Assembly (NCBI GenBank): GCA_031551145.1
Contig: JAVBNZ010000053.1
Coordinates: 1-31,493 of the forward strand
DNA length: 31,493 nt
Source: WRKB01 sp031551145
Lineage (GTDB): Bacteria > Desulfobacterota > Desulfovibrionia > Desulfovibrionales > Desulfovibrionaceae
Direction: 5' to 3'
A program made the position numbers and the translations under genes. Below the pieces are notes generated by a model. The model did not search any database, had not been told where the DNA came from, and saw only the letters and a program-made list of their open reading frames with translations. Below are positions 1-7,422 of this stretch, piece by piece. Positions within the stretch are counted from its first letter, which is position 1. Each line of letters begins with the position of its first letter.

Positions 1-2112
1 CGTGCTGGAGGCGACGTCGTAATACGTGCCGTCCACGGTGAGATTGCGGCCTGCCAGCGTATTGTTGCCGGCTCTCAAATCCAGGTTGTTGCCGACGGTG
101 ATGTCGCCCGCGCCGGCGTTGACGTTCGCGCCCGCTCCCAGGGCAAGACTCTTGAGGGCATCCGTTTCCAGCCCCACAGATGTGAAGCTTCCGCTGTTGA
201 TCGTGGTGTTGTCGGCAAAGGAGGCAAGGCCCGACAGGTTCACCGTGCTGTCCAGGCGGTCGTAATACGCGCCGGCCACGGAGAGCTTGTTGCCTTTGAG
301 CGTTGCGCCGTTCAGACCGGAATAATTTTTCAGATCGAGATTGCCGCCGATGGTGATATTGCCGTTTACGCCGTAACCGGCATCGACCACCGCGCCGTCT
401 CCCAGGCCCAGCCCCTTGCCGGGAGCGGTTTCCAGGCCCACGGAATTGAAATCGCCGCTGTTGATGATGGTATGATCGTTAAAATACGCCTTGCCCGACA
501 AGTTCACCGTGCTGTCCAGGCGGTCGTAATAAGCGCCGGCCACGGAGAGGTCGCTGCCCTTGAGCGTTGCGCCGTTCAGGCCCGAATAGTTCGCCAGATC
601 GAGATTGCCGCCTATGATGATGTCGCCGAGCGAGTTGCCGAAGCCCGCATCAACCACTGCGCCGTCTCCCAAGCCCAGGCTTTTGCCGGGGGCCGTGGTC
701 AGGCCCACGGAGTTGAAGTTGTCGCTGTTGATGATGGTGTGATCGGTGAAGGAGGCAAGGCCGGAAAGATTGACCGCGCTGGTCAGGTCGTCGCTGAATA
801 TGCCGCCCACGGTCAGATTGCGGCCGGCCAGCGTGTTGCCGCCCGCGCTCAGATTGACGTCGCCGCGCACGTCGATATTGCCCGCATGCAACGCGGAGCC
901 GGCGTCCATAATGAGATCGCGGTTGCCCACGGCGTTGCTGCGGCCCACATAGAGGTCGCCCCCATCAAGCCGGCTGTCGCCGTACAGGTGGAGGGTGAAA
1001 TCCACGTCCGCCCGGCCGGTTCCGGCCAAGCCGCCGTAGGAGGCATAGGCTCCGCTGCCTATATACAGGTTGCCGCCGGCGTACAGCCCGTTCGACTGAA
1101 ATCCCGCAGCGCCGCCCGAAGTCGGCTGACTGTTGATCACGCCGGTGCCGAAGCTGACCTTGCCGCCGGCGGAAAACGCGCCGCTGTTGATGACGGTGTA
1201 CTCGGCGGGATTGAATGCGGCGTCGCCGCTCAGGTTGACCACGCTGCTTGCGGTGTCGCTGTAGGTGCCGTTGAAGGTTATGTTCGCGCCGTTTAAAGTG
1301 CCCGCGCCCAGCGCGATGTTGCCCGCCAGGGTGGAGTCGCCGCGCGAGGTCACGTTCGCGCCGTCGCCCACGCTCAGGGTCTGTCCCGCGCCCACGGTCA
1401 GGTTGTTCGCCGAAAAACTTTCACTGTTGATGGTCGCGCTGTTGTTGAAATGGGCCGCGCCGGTCAGATCGACCGTGCTTTTCGCATCGTCGACATAGCT
1501 GCCGCCGTTGCGGATGGTAAGGTTGTTACCCGTGAGCACGGATTCCGTGGTCGAGCCGGCAAGGTTCAGGGTCGCGCCGAAGCCCGCCGAGTTGTCCACG
1601 ATGATATTGGCCGAACCGCCGTTCACGGTGGCGTCCACGACGTGAAATGTGCCGGCGAGTATGCTGGTGTTGGTGAGGTTGGTGAGCGTCGCTCCGCCGG
1701 AGACGGTGAAGGTTCCGCCGGCAACTGAGTTCAGCGTGGTCTGATTCGCGGTCAGGGTATTCGCGCCTGTGATGCCCCATCCGTTCGATTCGACGTTCAA
1801 TCCGGCGATATTGTTCAGAGCGCCGGAGCCCAGGTCGAGCGTACAGGCGGTCGAGCCCGCATCAAGCGTGACATTCGCGCCGGCGGTCGGCTGATCCCGA
1901 TTGCCCGGCTGCGCGGTCCCGACGTTACTCCAGCCGCGTGTCGCGTCGCTCGTGGTGTCCCAGTTGCCCACGCCGCCGACCGGCGGCGGCGCGTCCGAAG
2001 AGCGGAAGGTCGCCGCAAAGGCCGCGGCCGGCAAAGCGGCGAGCGCGCAGCAGAGAAGAACGGCGAGAGGGAAGCGACGGTGACGCCGGAAAGAAAAACG
2101 TGAGGAGGTCAT
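1..2112 (-). CDS. Large repeat-rich secreted adhesin, autotransporter/haemagglutinin-like passenger (N-terminal part)
   Basis: An open frame runs on the minus strand from ATG at 2112 to the left edge, giving 704 codons with no stop; the C-terminus is outside the window. AAGGAAGG (2118-2125) sits 5 bases before the ATG. Residues 1-30 form a signal peptide with an Arg-rich start, a hydrophobic core and an Ala-rich cleavage region. The rest is rich in Gly, Asn, Ser, Thr, Ala and Leu, with recurring short motifs such as NLTVGG, GNLDL, INSG and LAGRNL, typical of a right-handed beta-helix passenger. Towards the C-terminus the protein becomes an array of units of about 88 residues. Such proteins are usually surface adhesins secreted through a C-terminal beta barrel (type Va) or a TpsB partner (type Vb). 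The missing C-terminus prevents choosing between these. Confidence 0.82.
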   Translation of the reverse strand, partial: MTSSRFSFRRHRRFPLAVLLCCALAALPAAAFAATFRSSDAPPPVGGVGNWDTTSDATRGWSNVGTAQPGNRDQPTAGANVTLDAGSTACTLDLGSGALNNIAGLNVESNGWGITGANTLTANQTTLNSVAGGTFTVSGGATLTNLTNTSILAGTFHVVDATVNGGSANIIVDNSAGFGATLNLAGSTTESVLTGNNLTIRNGGSYVDDAKSTVDLTGAAHFNNSATINSESFSANNLTVGAGQTLSVGDGANVTSRGDSTLAGNIALGAGTLNGANITFNGTYSDTASSVVNLSGDAAFNPAEYTVINSGAFSAGGKVSFGTGVINSQPTSGGAAGFQSNGLYAGGNLYIGSGAYASYGGLAGTGRADVDFTLHLYGDSRLDGGDLYVGRSNAVGNRDLIMDAGSALHAGNIDVRGDVNLSAGGNTLAGRNLTVGGIFSDDLTSAVNLSGLASFTDHTIINSDNFNSVGLTTAPGKSLGLGDGAVVDAGFGNSLGDIIIGGNLDLANYSGLNGATLKGSDLSVAGAYYDRLDSTVNLSGKAYFNDHTIINSGDFNSVGLETAPGKGLGLGDGAVVDAGYGVNGNITIGGNLDLKNYSGLNGATLKGNKLSVAGAYYDRLDSTVNLSGLASFADNTTINSGSFTSVGLETDALKSLALGAGANVNAGAGDITVGNNLDLRAGNNTLAGRNLTVDGTYYDVASST
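210..1000 (-). repeat. Tandem ~88-codon repeats inside the adhesin gene
   Basis: Equivalent codons recur at 229, 493 and 760, giving periods of 264 and 267 bases (88 and 89 codons). The two units nearest the left edge are nearly identical in DNA, for example the shared stretch around 246-300 and 510-564. The third is more diverged. Each unit encodes the block order AYYDRL, STVNLSG, INSG, SVGLET, LGLG, GNLDL, NYSGLNGATLKG. The array probably continues beyond position 1. High DNA identity suggests recent duplication or gene conversion and makes unit-number variation likely. Confidence 0.8.
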
Positions 2113-2141
2113 GGCGGCCTTCCTTAACGAGGGCGTGTGAA

Positions 2142-2147
2142 AGTATA
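2142..2147 (-). promoter_or_regulatory. Candidate -10 box of the adhesin gene
   Basis: TATACT on the minus strand lies 30 bases before the ATG at 2112, inside an AT-rich patch of otherwise GC-rich DNA. No good -35 hexamer is visible at the right distance, so an activator may be needed. The rest of 2148-2360 holds no gene that I can support. Confidence 0.35.
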
Positions 2148-2360
2148 ATGAACACGTCCCTGTGTTCTGCATCGCGTGCCGCTCCGTCATCCGTGGGCGG
2201 CAAAATTTACCGACTAACAGTCCGAGAAGTAAGAACATGCACACGGCATGCCGCTTCTCCAACCGGTACTATCGGCCGGAAAGGCAGAAACTTAAGGCAA
2301 GGCATAGGGTATATCCGCAAAAAATTGTATGATTCCGCATAGCCCAATCGCCCGCCGGCG

Positions 2361-2837
2361 TCAAGATGATGGGGTTTTGAGCCGTTTTTCCAGGTACACC
2401 GCTTCGGGGCAGGGATTGTCGTAATACGGCCCGCGTTCCTCAAAGCCCAGCGTCTTGTACAACGCCAGGGCGGTCCTCATGTCGGGCAGGGTGTCCAGCA
2501 GCATGGAGGTGTAGCCCAGGCTTGTCGCGTCCTCGATCAGGCGTTGCGCGAGCATCCGGCCTATGTCCAGGCCGCGAAAGCTCGGGCGGACGAAAAGCCG
2601 TTTCATTTCGCAGCGCTCCTCGTCAAAACGCCGCAGAGCGCCGCAGCCCGCCGGTTCGCCGTCGCAACGGGCCAGATAGAGCCTGCCGTCCGGCGGGGCG
2701 TATTTGCCGGGCAGACTCAGCCGTTCCCCCTCAAAGTCCTGATAATCCAGATTCAGCCCGAGCAGGGCGACATATTCGGAGAACAGTCGCCGCACGATCC
2801 CGATGTCTTCGTAGGCCGGCTCTATGGTGATGTTCAC
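2361..2837 (-). CDS. GNAT-family N-acetyltransferase
   Basis: This encodes a 158-residue single-domain protein starting at GTG 2837, with GGGAGG a few bases upstream (2842-2847). The acetyl-CoA binding motif A is visible as KRLFVRPSFRGLDIGRML (about residues 79-96), where R-G-L-D-I-G is the pyrophosphate loop. It is followed by the helix AQRLIEDA and the motif-B-like strand and helix TALALYKTLGFEERGPYY near the C-terminus. Enzymes of this family transfer an acetyl group from acetyl-CoA to an amine on a small molecule, peptide or protein; the substrate cannot be read from sequence. It lies 84 bases downstream of the ZraR-like regulator on the same strand and may be co-transcribed with it, though no functional link is evident. 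Confidence 0.85.
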   Translation of the reverse strand: MNITIEPAYEDIGIVRRLFSEYVALLGLNLDYQDFEGERLSLPGKYAPPDGRLYLARCDGEPAGCGALRRFDEERCEMKRLFVRPSFRGLDIGRMLAQRLIEDATSLGYTSMLLDTLPDMRTALALYKTLGFEERGPYYDNPCPEAVYLEKRLKTPSS

Positions 2838-2921
2838 GCTGCCTCCCGGGGTCTCTCCGTTCTGCCCGTCGCGCCGGAAGCCGCGGTCGAAGAGAGCTCC
2901 GTCTGCGCCGATACAAAATTT

Positions 2922-4277
2922 CTATTGCCCTTCATATTTCTGCAACTTGGCGTGCAGAGTCTTGCGCGTGATGCCGAGCCGGCGCGCGGCCTCGCTTTTG
3001 TTGCCCTGCGACGCTTCCAGAGCGTCGAACACGGCTTTGCGCTCCATATCCTCCAGCGTGCCGCCGGCCGCTTCGGCCTGCCCGCCGCCCTCCCGTGCCT
3101 CGGCAAGGAGCGCCGGGGGCAGATCGCGCTCGCCCACATACTCCCCGGCCAGCAGCACCACGGCGCGCTCCACGGCGTTTTCCAGCTCGCGCACGTTGCC
3201 CGGCCAGCAATGCCGGCACAGGCGATCCATGGCGGCCTGGGTGAACATTTTGACCTGTTTGCCGTTCTTTTGCGCGAATTTTTGCAGAAAATGTCCGGCC
3301 AGCAGTTCGATGTCCTCCGGCCGCTCCCGCAGCGGAGGCAGATGCAGGGCCACGACGTTGAGCCGGTAATACAAATCCTGCCGAAAGCGCCCCTCCTCCA
3401 CTTCCCTGGCCAGATCCCGGTGTGTGGCCACCAGAATGCGCACGTCCACCCGCAGGTTTTTGTCGCTGCCCACGGGCTGGATTTCCCGCTCCTGAATGAC
3501 CCGCAGCAGCTTGGACTGCGTGGAGGGCGGGATTTCGCCTATTTCATCCAGAAAGATCGTGCCCCGGTCCGCGCTTTGAAAACGCCCCTTGCGCCTGCCT
3601 TCCGCGCCGGTGAAAGCGCCCTTCTCGTGTCCGAACAGTTCGGATTCCAGCAGACTTTCCGTCAGCGCCGCGCAGTTCACGGCCACATAGGGCCCCTTGC
3701 GCCGGGCGCTGTTGTTGTGGATGGCCCTGGCGATCAGTTCCTTGCCCGTGCCGGATTCGCCGGTGATCAGCACCGTGGCTTCCGAAGGCGCGATGGCCGC
3801 CAAACTGTCCATCACCTTCCGCATGGCCGGGCTGCGGCAGATGATGCCGCCCGTGTCGAACGTGGAAGCCAGCGTTTCCTGCAACGCCCGGTTTTCGAAA
3901 CGCAGGGCCGCGTGATCCAGAGCCCGTTCCAGTGCCTGACGCAAGTCGTCGAACTCCAGCGGCTTGGTCAGATAATCGTAGGCCCCGGACTTGATGGCCT
4001 CCACCGCCGTCTTGACGTCGGAATAGGCCGTCATGATCAATATGGGCAGATCCGGCGCGTCGGCCTTGATCTCGCGCAGGGCTTCCAGGCCCGATATGCC
4101 GGTCATGCGCACGTCCATAAGCACGAGATCGAAGCCGCGCTCCCGGCACAGGGCCACGGCGCTTTCTCCGTCCGCAGCGCCCTCCACACGGTAGTCCCAG
4201 TCCGCCAGCAGTGTCAGGAGCATCTTGCGGTGCCCGGCGTCGTCATCCACGATGAGAAGAGATTTTTTTTGTTTCAT
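2922..4277 (-). CDS. zraR: Sigma-54-dependent response regulator, NtrC/ZraR type
   Basis: This encodes 451 residues. I start it at ATG 4277 because AAGGAAG lies just upstream and the receiver begins immediately; the frame stays open to 4364 but adds nothing recognisable. Residues 5-120 are a receiver with acidic D11-D13, phosphoacceptor D55 (VLMDVRM) and K105. Residues 145-375 are the AAA+ domain with Walker A GESGTGKE (173-180), the sigma-54 contact loop GAFTGA (220-225) and Walker B IFLDEIGE (241-248). The C-terminus is a Fis-type helix-turn-helix ending SEAARRLGITRKTLHAKL. When phosphorylated it should activate RNA polymerase bound to sigma-54. The kinase gene lies upstream, and the likely target is the promoter at 6446-6461. 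The symbol rests on context (ZraP-like and ZraS-like neighbours); the domain architecture itself is certain. Confidence 0.9.
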   Translation of the reverse strand: MKQKKSLLIVDDDAGHRKMLLTLLADWDYRVEGAADGESAVALCRERGFDLVLMDVRMTGISGLEALREIKADAPDLPILIMTAYSDVKTAVEAIKSGAYDYLTKPLEFDDLRQALERALDHAALRFENRALQETLASTFDTGGIICRSPAMRKVMDSLAAIAPSEATVLITGESGTGKELIARAIHNNSARRKGPYVAVNCAALTESLLESELFGHEKGAFTGAEGRRKGRFQSADRGTIFLDEIGEIPPSTQSKLLRVIQEREIQPVGSDKNLRVDVRILVATHRDLAREVEEGRFRQDLYYRLNVVALHLPPLRERPEDIELLAGHFLQKFAQKNGKQVKMFTQAAMDRLCRHCWPGNVRELENAVERAVVLLAGEYVGERDLPPALLAEAREGGGQAEAAGGTLEDMERKAVFDALEASQGNKSEAARRLGITRKTLHAKLQKYEGQ

Positions 4278-4360
4278 GGTCTTCCTTGAACGATCGAGAG
4301 CGCCGTAAAGCGGAATGTTGTGCGGTTTCGCCGCCGCAACACAACCCCAATAAAGGGTTT

Positions 4361-4382
4361 CCAAAGGGGTTTGCCCCTTTGG
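4361..4382. repeat. Stem-loop in the kinase-regulator spacer
   Basis: CCAAAGGGG (4361-4369) pairs with CCCCTTTGG (4374-4382) around a 4-base loop, within the 126-base gap between the kinase stop and the regulator start. There is no T-tract after it on the minus strand, so it is not a standard terminator. It may modulate the kinase-to-regulator ratio through RNA processing or partial attenuation. Confidence 0.6.
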
Positions 4383-4403
4383 CCGCCGGAGGCAAAAATC
4401 TTT

Positions 4404-6284
4404 TTATGCGGGCAGGGGCAGCGAAATGGTGAACACGCTGCCCCTGCCGGGTTCGCTTTCCACGCCGATGGAGCCGCCGTGCTGCTCGACAATGCGGTGG
4501 ACAAGAGCCAGACCGAGCCCGGTACCGGCGGCCCTGGTGGTCACGTAGGGGTCGAAGATCGAGGAAAGGTCTTCCGGAGCTATGCCCTTGCCGGTATCGC
4601 CCACGCGCAGCAACACTTTGCCGCCTGCCGGATCAAGAGCGGCGGAAACGCGCAGCACGCCGCCGTTTTCCATGGCCTGCACGGCGTTGAGAAAAAGATT
4701 GAGCAGGGCCTGGGTAAGCTTGTCCTCGTCGAGCATCAGGGGCGGCAGGGCGGGATCGGACGCGGATTCAAGCGAGATGGACTGGGCCGCGAGATCCGGG
4801 GAACAGAGGCGCAGCGCGCGTTCGACGATGGAATGCAGATCGACGCGGGCAAGGGTGACGGTATCCGGCCGGGCGAACTCCAGCAGGCCGGAAACCACGC
4901 GGTTGAGCCTGTCCACTTCGTCTATCAGCATGGCGGCGGCCTCTTTGTCCTGCCCTTCGGTCTTGCCTTTGAGAAAGGTGGCGAAGCCCTTGATGGAGCT
5001 TAAAGGATTGCGGATTTCGTGCGCCACGCCGGCCGCCAGATTGCCCAGGGCGCTCAGGCGTTCGCTGCGCTGGAGCTGCCGGCGCAGGCGGCGGATTTCC
5101 TGAAGATCGCGCATAATGAAAAGATAGCCGAGGAAGAGCCCGCCTTCGTTGACGATGCGCGAGGCGCTCAGGCTGATGGGGCGGGGCGGGCCGTCGGGCC
5201 GGATCAGATCGCTCTCCCGTTCCAGCACGGGTTCGCCCTTTTCCAGGTCGGCGGGAATCGCGGCCCAGTCCATGCCCGGCAACTCGCCAAGCGGCCTGCC
5301 GAACAGCGAATTGCGCTCCATGCCGAGCATTTCGGCGGCCGCCGCGTTGGCCAGGGCAATGCGGCCCGAAGCGTCGCAGGTCAGCAGGCCGAGCGGGAGA
5401 CTGCCGACCATTTCCGCCGCAAAAGCCCGCGCGTCCTGCAGCAGCCGGCGGGAGACGCGGTAATTGTGCGCCCAGAACAGGGAGACAAAGCCGGCAAAGG
5501 CGGCCAGCCCCACCAGCAGGGAATTGACCACGGCGGAGCGCAGGTCGGAAGACAGCATTTCCTCCAGCGGGCCGGCGTCCAGCCCGGCAAAAATGATGCG
5601 CGTGGTTTCCGCCGGAAGCTGTTCCGGCATCCGGCCGGGGCAGGCCGGAGGACAGGTTTCGGGCTGTGCGGGGGGCCTCATCTCCGGCGGCAGCGGGGCG
5701 TTCGGCGGCACGCGCGGGGCGTTCGGCGACGGCGCCGGAGAAAGCGGGGGAGGCGACACTTCGTGCGGAAGAAGGCCGCCCATCATCATGCGCATCCGTT
5801 GCGCCCGATGGTGCCTGAAACCCGGCAGAGGAGAAAAAACCTTGTATACTTCAAAGATGCGCCGGCCGTCCGGCTGCTGCGTGATGCGCCATTTCGTACT
5901 GTCGGAAGGGTCGAGCGCGGCCAGGGTTTCGGGATCGACAAAGGAGGTCTCCGGCGCGACGCGGGCGCTGTGGGCCACAATCCGCCCTGCGGCGTCGGTG
6001 ATCGCCATATAGAGAATATCCGGCTGCTTGGCGGTTTCTTCCAGCAAAAGCTGGAGATAGGGATTGCCGGCGCGCAGGGCCATATGCGTGCGGGAGCCCG
6101 CCTCCAGCGCCCAGATCAGGGCGGAGGCCCGCGCGGTAAGGCTTTGGGTCATGCGCTCTTTTTCCTTGCGCATGTTCCCGGCGGCCATCACCAGCACGGC
6201 CAGGCCGAGAATAACGGCCCCGCCGGCCAGCAGCCAGGGGGAAAGGCGCAGGATGCGCCGGGTGGAAAAACGGGTGTCGGGCAT
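4404..6284 (-). CDS. zraS: Membrane sensor histidine kinase, ZraS/HydH-like
   Basis: This encodes 626 residues. TM1 is about residues 15-35 and TM2 about 250-272, enclosing a periplasmic domain of roughly 215 residues. Its distal part is unusual: a His/Met patch (HHRAQRMRMMMGG, 158-170), then a proline-rich stretch with C211 and C215. The cytoplasmic half has a PAS domain (about 290-400), a HisKA domain with H422 in GVAHEIRNPLSS, an N box (LLNLFLNAVQAM), G1 (GDTGKGIAPED) and G2 (GTGLGLALVHRI). It should autophosphorylate and pass phosphate to the regulator encoded 126 bases downstream. The divergent ZraP-like gene suggests that it senses metal ions or envelope stress, as ZraS does in enterobacteria. 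The ligand is inferred; the His, Met and Cys residues are compatible with metal binding. Confidence 0.88.
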   Translation of the reverse strand: MPDTRFSTRRILRLSPWLLAGGAVILGLAVLVMAAGNMRKEKERMTQSLTARASALIWALEAGSRTHMALRAGNPYLQLLLEETAKQPDILYMAITDAAGRIVAHSARVAPETSFVDPETLAALDPSDSTKWRITQQPDGRRIFEVYKVFSPLPGFRHHRAQRMRMMMGGLLPHEVSPPPLSPAPSPNAPRVPPNAPLPPEMRPPAQPETCPPACPGRMPEQLPAETTRIIFAGLDAGPLEEMLSSDLRSAVVNSLLVGLAAFAGFVSLFWAHNYRVSRRLLQDARAFAAEMVGSLPLGLLTCDASGRIALANAAAAEMLGMERNSLFGRPLGELPGMDWAAIPADLEKGEPVLERESDLIRPDGPPRPISLSASRIVNEGGLFLGYLFIMRDLQEIRRLRRQLQRSERLSALGNLAAGVAHEIRNPLSSIKGFATFLKGKTEGQDKEAAAMLIDEVDRLNRVVSGLLEFARPDTVTLARVDLHSIVERALRLCSPDLAAQSISLESASDPALPPLMLDEDKLTQALLNLFLNAVQAMENGGVLRVSAALDPAGGKVLLRVGDTGKGIAPEDLSSIFDPYVTTRAAGTGLGLALVHRIVEQHGGSIGVESEPGRGSVFTISLPLPA

Positions 6285-6331
6285 GGTGATGTTCCGGGTA
6301 AAAAGCTCTCTGCCCCGAACATGTAACTCTT

Positions 6332-6362
6332 TTACTCATCATGTCCAGCAAAAAGTGAGTAA
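6332..6362. promoter_or_regulatory. Palindromic upstream activator site, probable ZraR-like box
   Basis: TTACTCA (6332-6338) and TGAGTAA (6356-6362) form a perfect inverted repeat with a 17-base spacer. A related half-site GTAACTC lies at 6323-6329. The centre is about 100 bases upstream of the sigma-54 -24 element at 6447, a normal distance for an NtrC-type enhancer. Half-sites of the form GAGTAA are, as I recall, also features of enterobacterial ZraR boxes. The binding protein is an inference. Confidence 0.55.
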
Positions 6363-6445
6363 TCAGGTAACAGTTTCTATCGGTGAAAGGCCCTCTGAAA
6401 AATTTTATTGTTATAACTACGCATGATTCATATAAAATCAGCATC

Positions 6446-6461
6446 CGGCACGGGACTTGCT
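6446..6461 (+). promoter_or_regulatory. Sigma-54 (-24/-12) promoter of the SHOCT-zraP operon
   Basis: The sequence CGGCACGGGACTTGCT matches the sigma-54 consensus TGGCAC-N5-TTGCW at all but the first base. GG is at 6447-6448 and GC at 6459-6460, exactly ten bases apart. Transcription would start near 6472, about 20 bases before the ATG at 6493. A sigma-54 activator gene and an upstream palindrome lie alongside, so this is a convincing autoregulated promoter. Confidence 0.85.
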
Positions 6462-6492
6462 GTATGCTTGGCACAAGCAAGGTGGAACCATT

Positions 6493-6735
6493 ATGTTGAT
6501 GCACACTTTTCCGTTTCACGCCGTGTTCGCCGCTGTGCTCCTTGCCTCGGCGGCGGTGATTGCGGTGCTTCTGGTGCGCCGCTTCCACGGCAACACGGCG
6601 CGGGGTTTCGCGAAAGACAGGGGAGACTCCCTGGAAATCCTGAAAAATCGACTGGCCAAAGGCGAAATCGACCCTGAAGAATACGACTGCCTGAAAGACA
6701 TTCTGGAAGGCGACGTCCGCAACTCCCGGCGCTGA
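6493..6735 (+). CDS. Small membrane protein with a SHOCT-like C-terminus
   Basis: This encodes 80 residues. I start it at ATG 6493, which follows AAGGTGG (6479-6485). An upstream in-frame TTG at 6457 overlaps the sigma-54 -12 element and cannot be used by that transcript. Residues about 9-28 are one transmembrane helix (VFAAVLLASAAVIAVLLV), followed by RR and a soluble tail. The tail motif LEILKNRLAKGEIDPEEYDC matches the SHOCT pattern, a short C-terminal helix-turn often found in small membrane or stress proteins. It is the first gene behind the sigma-54 promoter, 30 bases before the ZraP-like gene, so it should be co-induced with it. Its role is unknown; a link between the membrane and the stress system is plausible. 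Confidence 0.8.
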   Translation: MLMHTFPFHAVFAAVLLASAAVIAVLLVRRFHGNTARGFAKDRGDSLEILKNRLAKGEIDPEEYDCLKDILEGDVRNSRR

Positions 6736-6765
6736 CGAACACACAAAAAAAGAAGGAGAAAAATC

Positions 6766-7236
6766 ATGAATACAAGCAAGTTCCGTATATTGGGGTTGGG
6801 AATGACCCTGGCCGCCCTGCTCGGCTTTTCCGGCATGGCTTCGGCGGCCCAGACCGGCCCCTACGGCATGACCCCGGAAAGGCAGGCGGTCATCGAGAAG
6901 ATGCACGAAGATTATTACGCCAAAACCAACGCGGTGCGGCAGCAGTTGATCTCCAAGCAGCACGAGCTCAACGCCCAGATTTACAGCCCCACGCCCGATG
7001 AAAAGAAAATCCAGGCTCTGACCAAGGAAATCTCCGACCTGCGCGGCAAGATGTTCGAAGCCCGCGTGGCACTGAAGCAGCAGATGGCCAAGGAAGGCTT
7101 CGGCGGTGGCTGGGGCCGGGGCTACGGCGGTTGGGGCCACGGCGGCGGCGGCTGGGGCCACGGCGGACGCGGCGGGTGCGGCGGATACAGCGGCGGCGGG
7201 TGCGGCCCGTGCGGCAATTACGTCGGCGAACGCTGA
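6766..7236 (+). CDS. zraP: ZraP/CpxP-like periplasmic metal-binding stress protein
   Basis: This encodes 156 residues with a strong ribosome site (AGAAGGAG) before the ATG. Residues 1-27 are a Sec signal peptide ending ASA. The mature part begins with the ZraP-like segment MTPERQAVIEKMHEDYYAKT, then charged helices (about residues 35-110) that resemble the LTXXQ-type hairpin of ZraP, CpxP and Spy. The last 45 residues are a glycine-rich tail with repeated GWGHGG units and cysteines (CGGY, CGPC). ZraP proteins are periplasmic zinc-binding chaperones that dampen the ZraSR response. The His/Cys/Gly tail is a likely extra metal site. It is second in the sigma-54-controlled operon and divergent from the kinase gene. 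Family assignment is strong; metal specificity is unknown. Confidence 0.87.
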   Translation: MNTSKFRILGLGMTLAALLGFSGMASAAQTGPYGMTPERQAVIEKMHEDYYAKTNAVRQQLISKQHELNAQIYSPTPDEKKIQALTKEISDLRGKMFEARVALKQQMAKEGFGGGWGRGYGGWGHGGGGWGHGGRGGCGGYSGGGCGPCGNYVGER

Positions 7237-7310
7237 TGATTACCATATACCCTTGAACGGTTACCGTCGGAGGACCTCCTCCCCTCCGGCAACCCATCCC
7301 TCCTTGTGCT

Positions 7311-7335
7311 TCGGGGGAGGACATTCCTCCCCCGA
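7311..7335. repeat. Stem-loop downstream of zraP
   Basis: TCGGGGGAGGA (7311-7321) pairs with TCCTCCCCCGA (7325-7335), an 11-base perfect stem with loop CAT, in the spacer between the converging zraP and cmk genes. There is no T-tract on either side. It may act as a 3' stabiliser or a weak bidirectional terminator. Confidence 0.6.
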
Positions 7336-7367
7336 GCCTTCCCCGGACAGATGAGCCTTGAAACTCC

Positions 7368-7408
7368 CCTCCGGCGCGGGCGGAAGCGAATTCCATCCGC
7401 GCCGGAGG
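7368..7408. repeat. Long stem-loop downstream of cmk
   Basis: CCTCCGGCGCGG (7368-7379) pairs with CCGCGCCGGAGG (7397-7408), a 12-base perfect stem. The 17-base loop can itself pair GGAA with TTCC. On the minus strand it falls just after the cmk stop, the place of a terminator, but only GGGAGTTTC follows, without a real T-run. Confidence 0.6.
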
Positions 7409-7422
7409 TTCATTCGTGCTTT

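Noticed and set aside
1..1000. CRISPR-like periodicity
   Set aside because: The repeats are 264-267 bases long, in frame and within a coding region. No short repeat-spacer array is present anywhere in the window.
472..1296. Plus-strand frame opposite the adhesin
   Set aside because: It mirrors the repeat units of the real minus-strand gene and has no independent start signal.
2225..2260. Second sigma-54-like site on the minus strand before the adhesin
   Set aside because: A GG-N10-GC spacing occurs, but the -12 part reads TGTGC rather than TTGC and it lies more than 100 bases from the gene. Chance is likely.
2544..4289. 581-codon plus-strand frame opposite the response regulator
   Set aside because: The opposite strand has the complete receiver, AAA+ and Fis motifs. 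This frame has no domain and spans two genes.
6457..6492. TTG start for the SHOCT protein
   Set aside because: It lies within the sigma-54 -12 element, upstream of the predicted transcript start, and has no ribosome site. ATG 6493 has both a ribosome site and a natural membrane-protein start.
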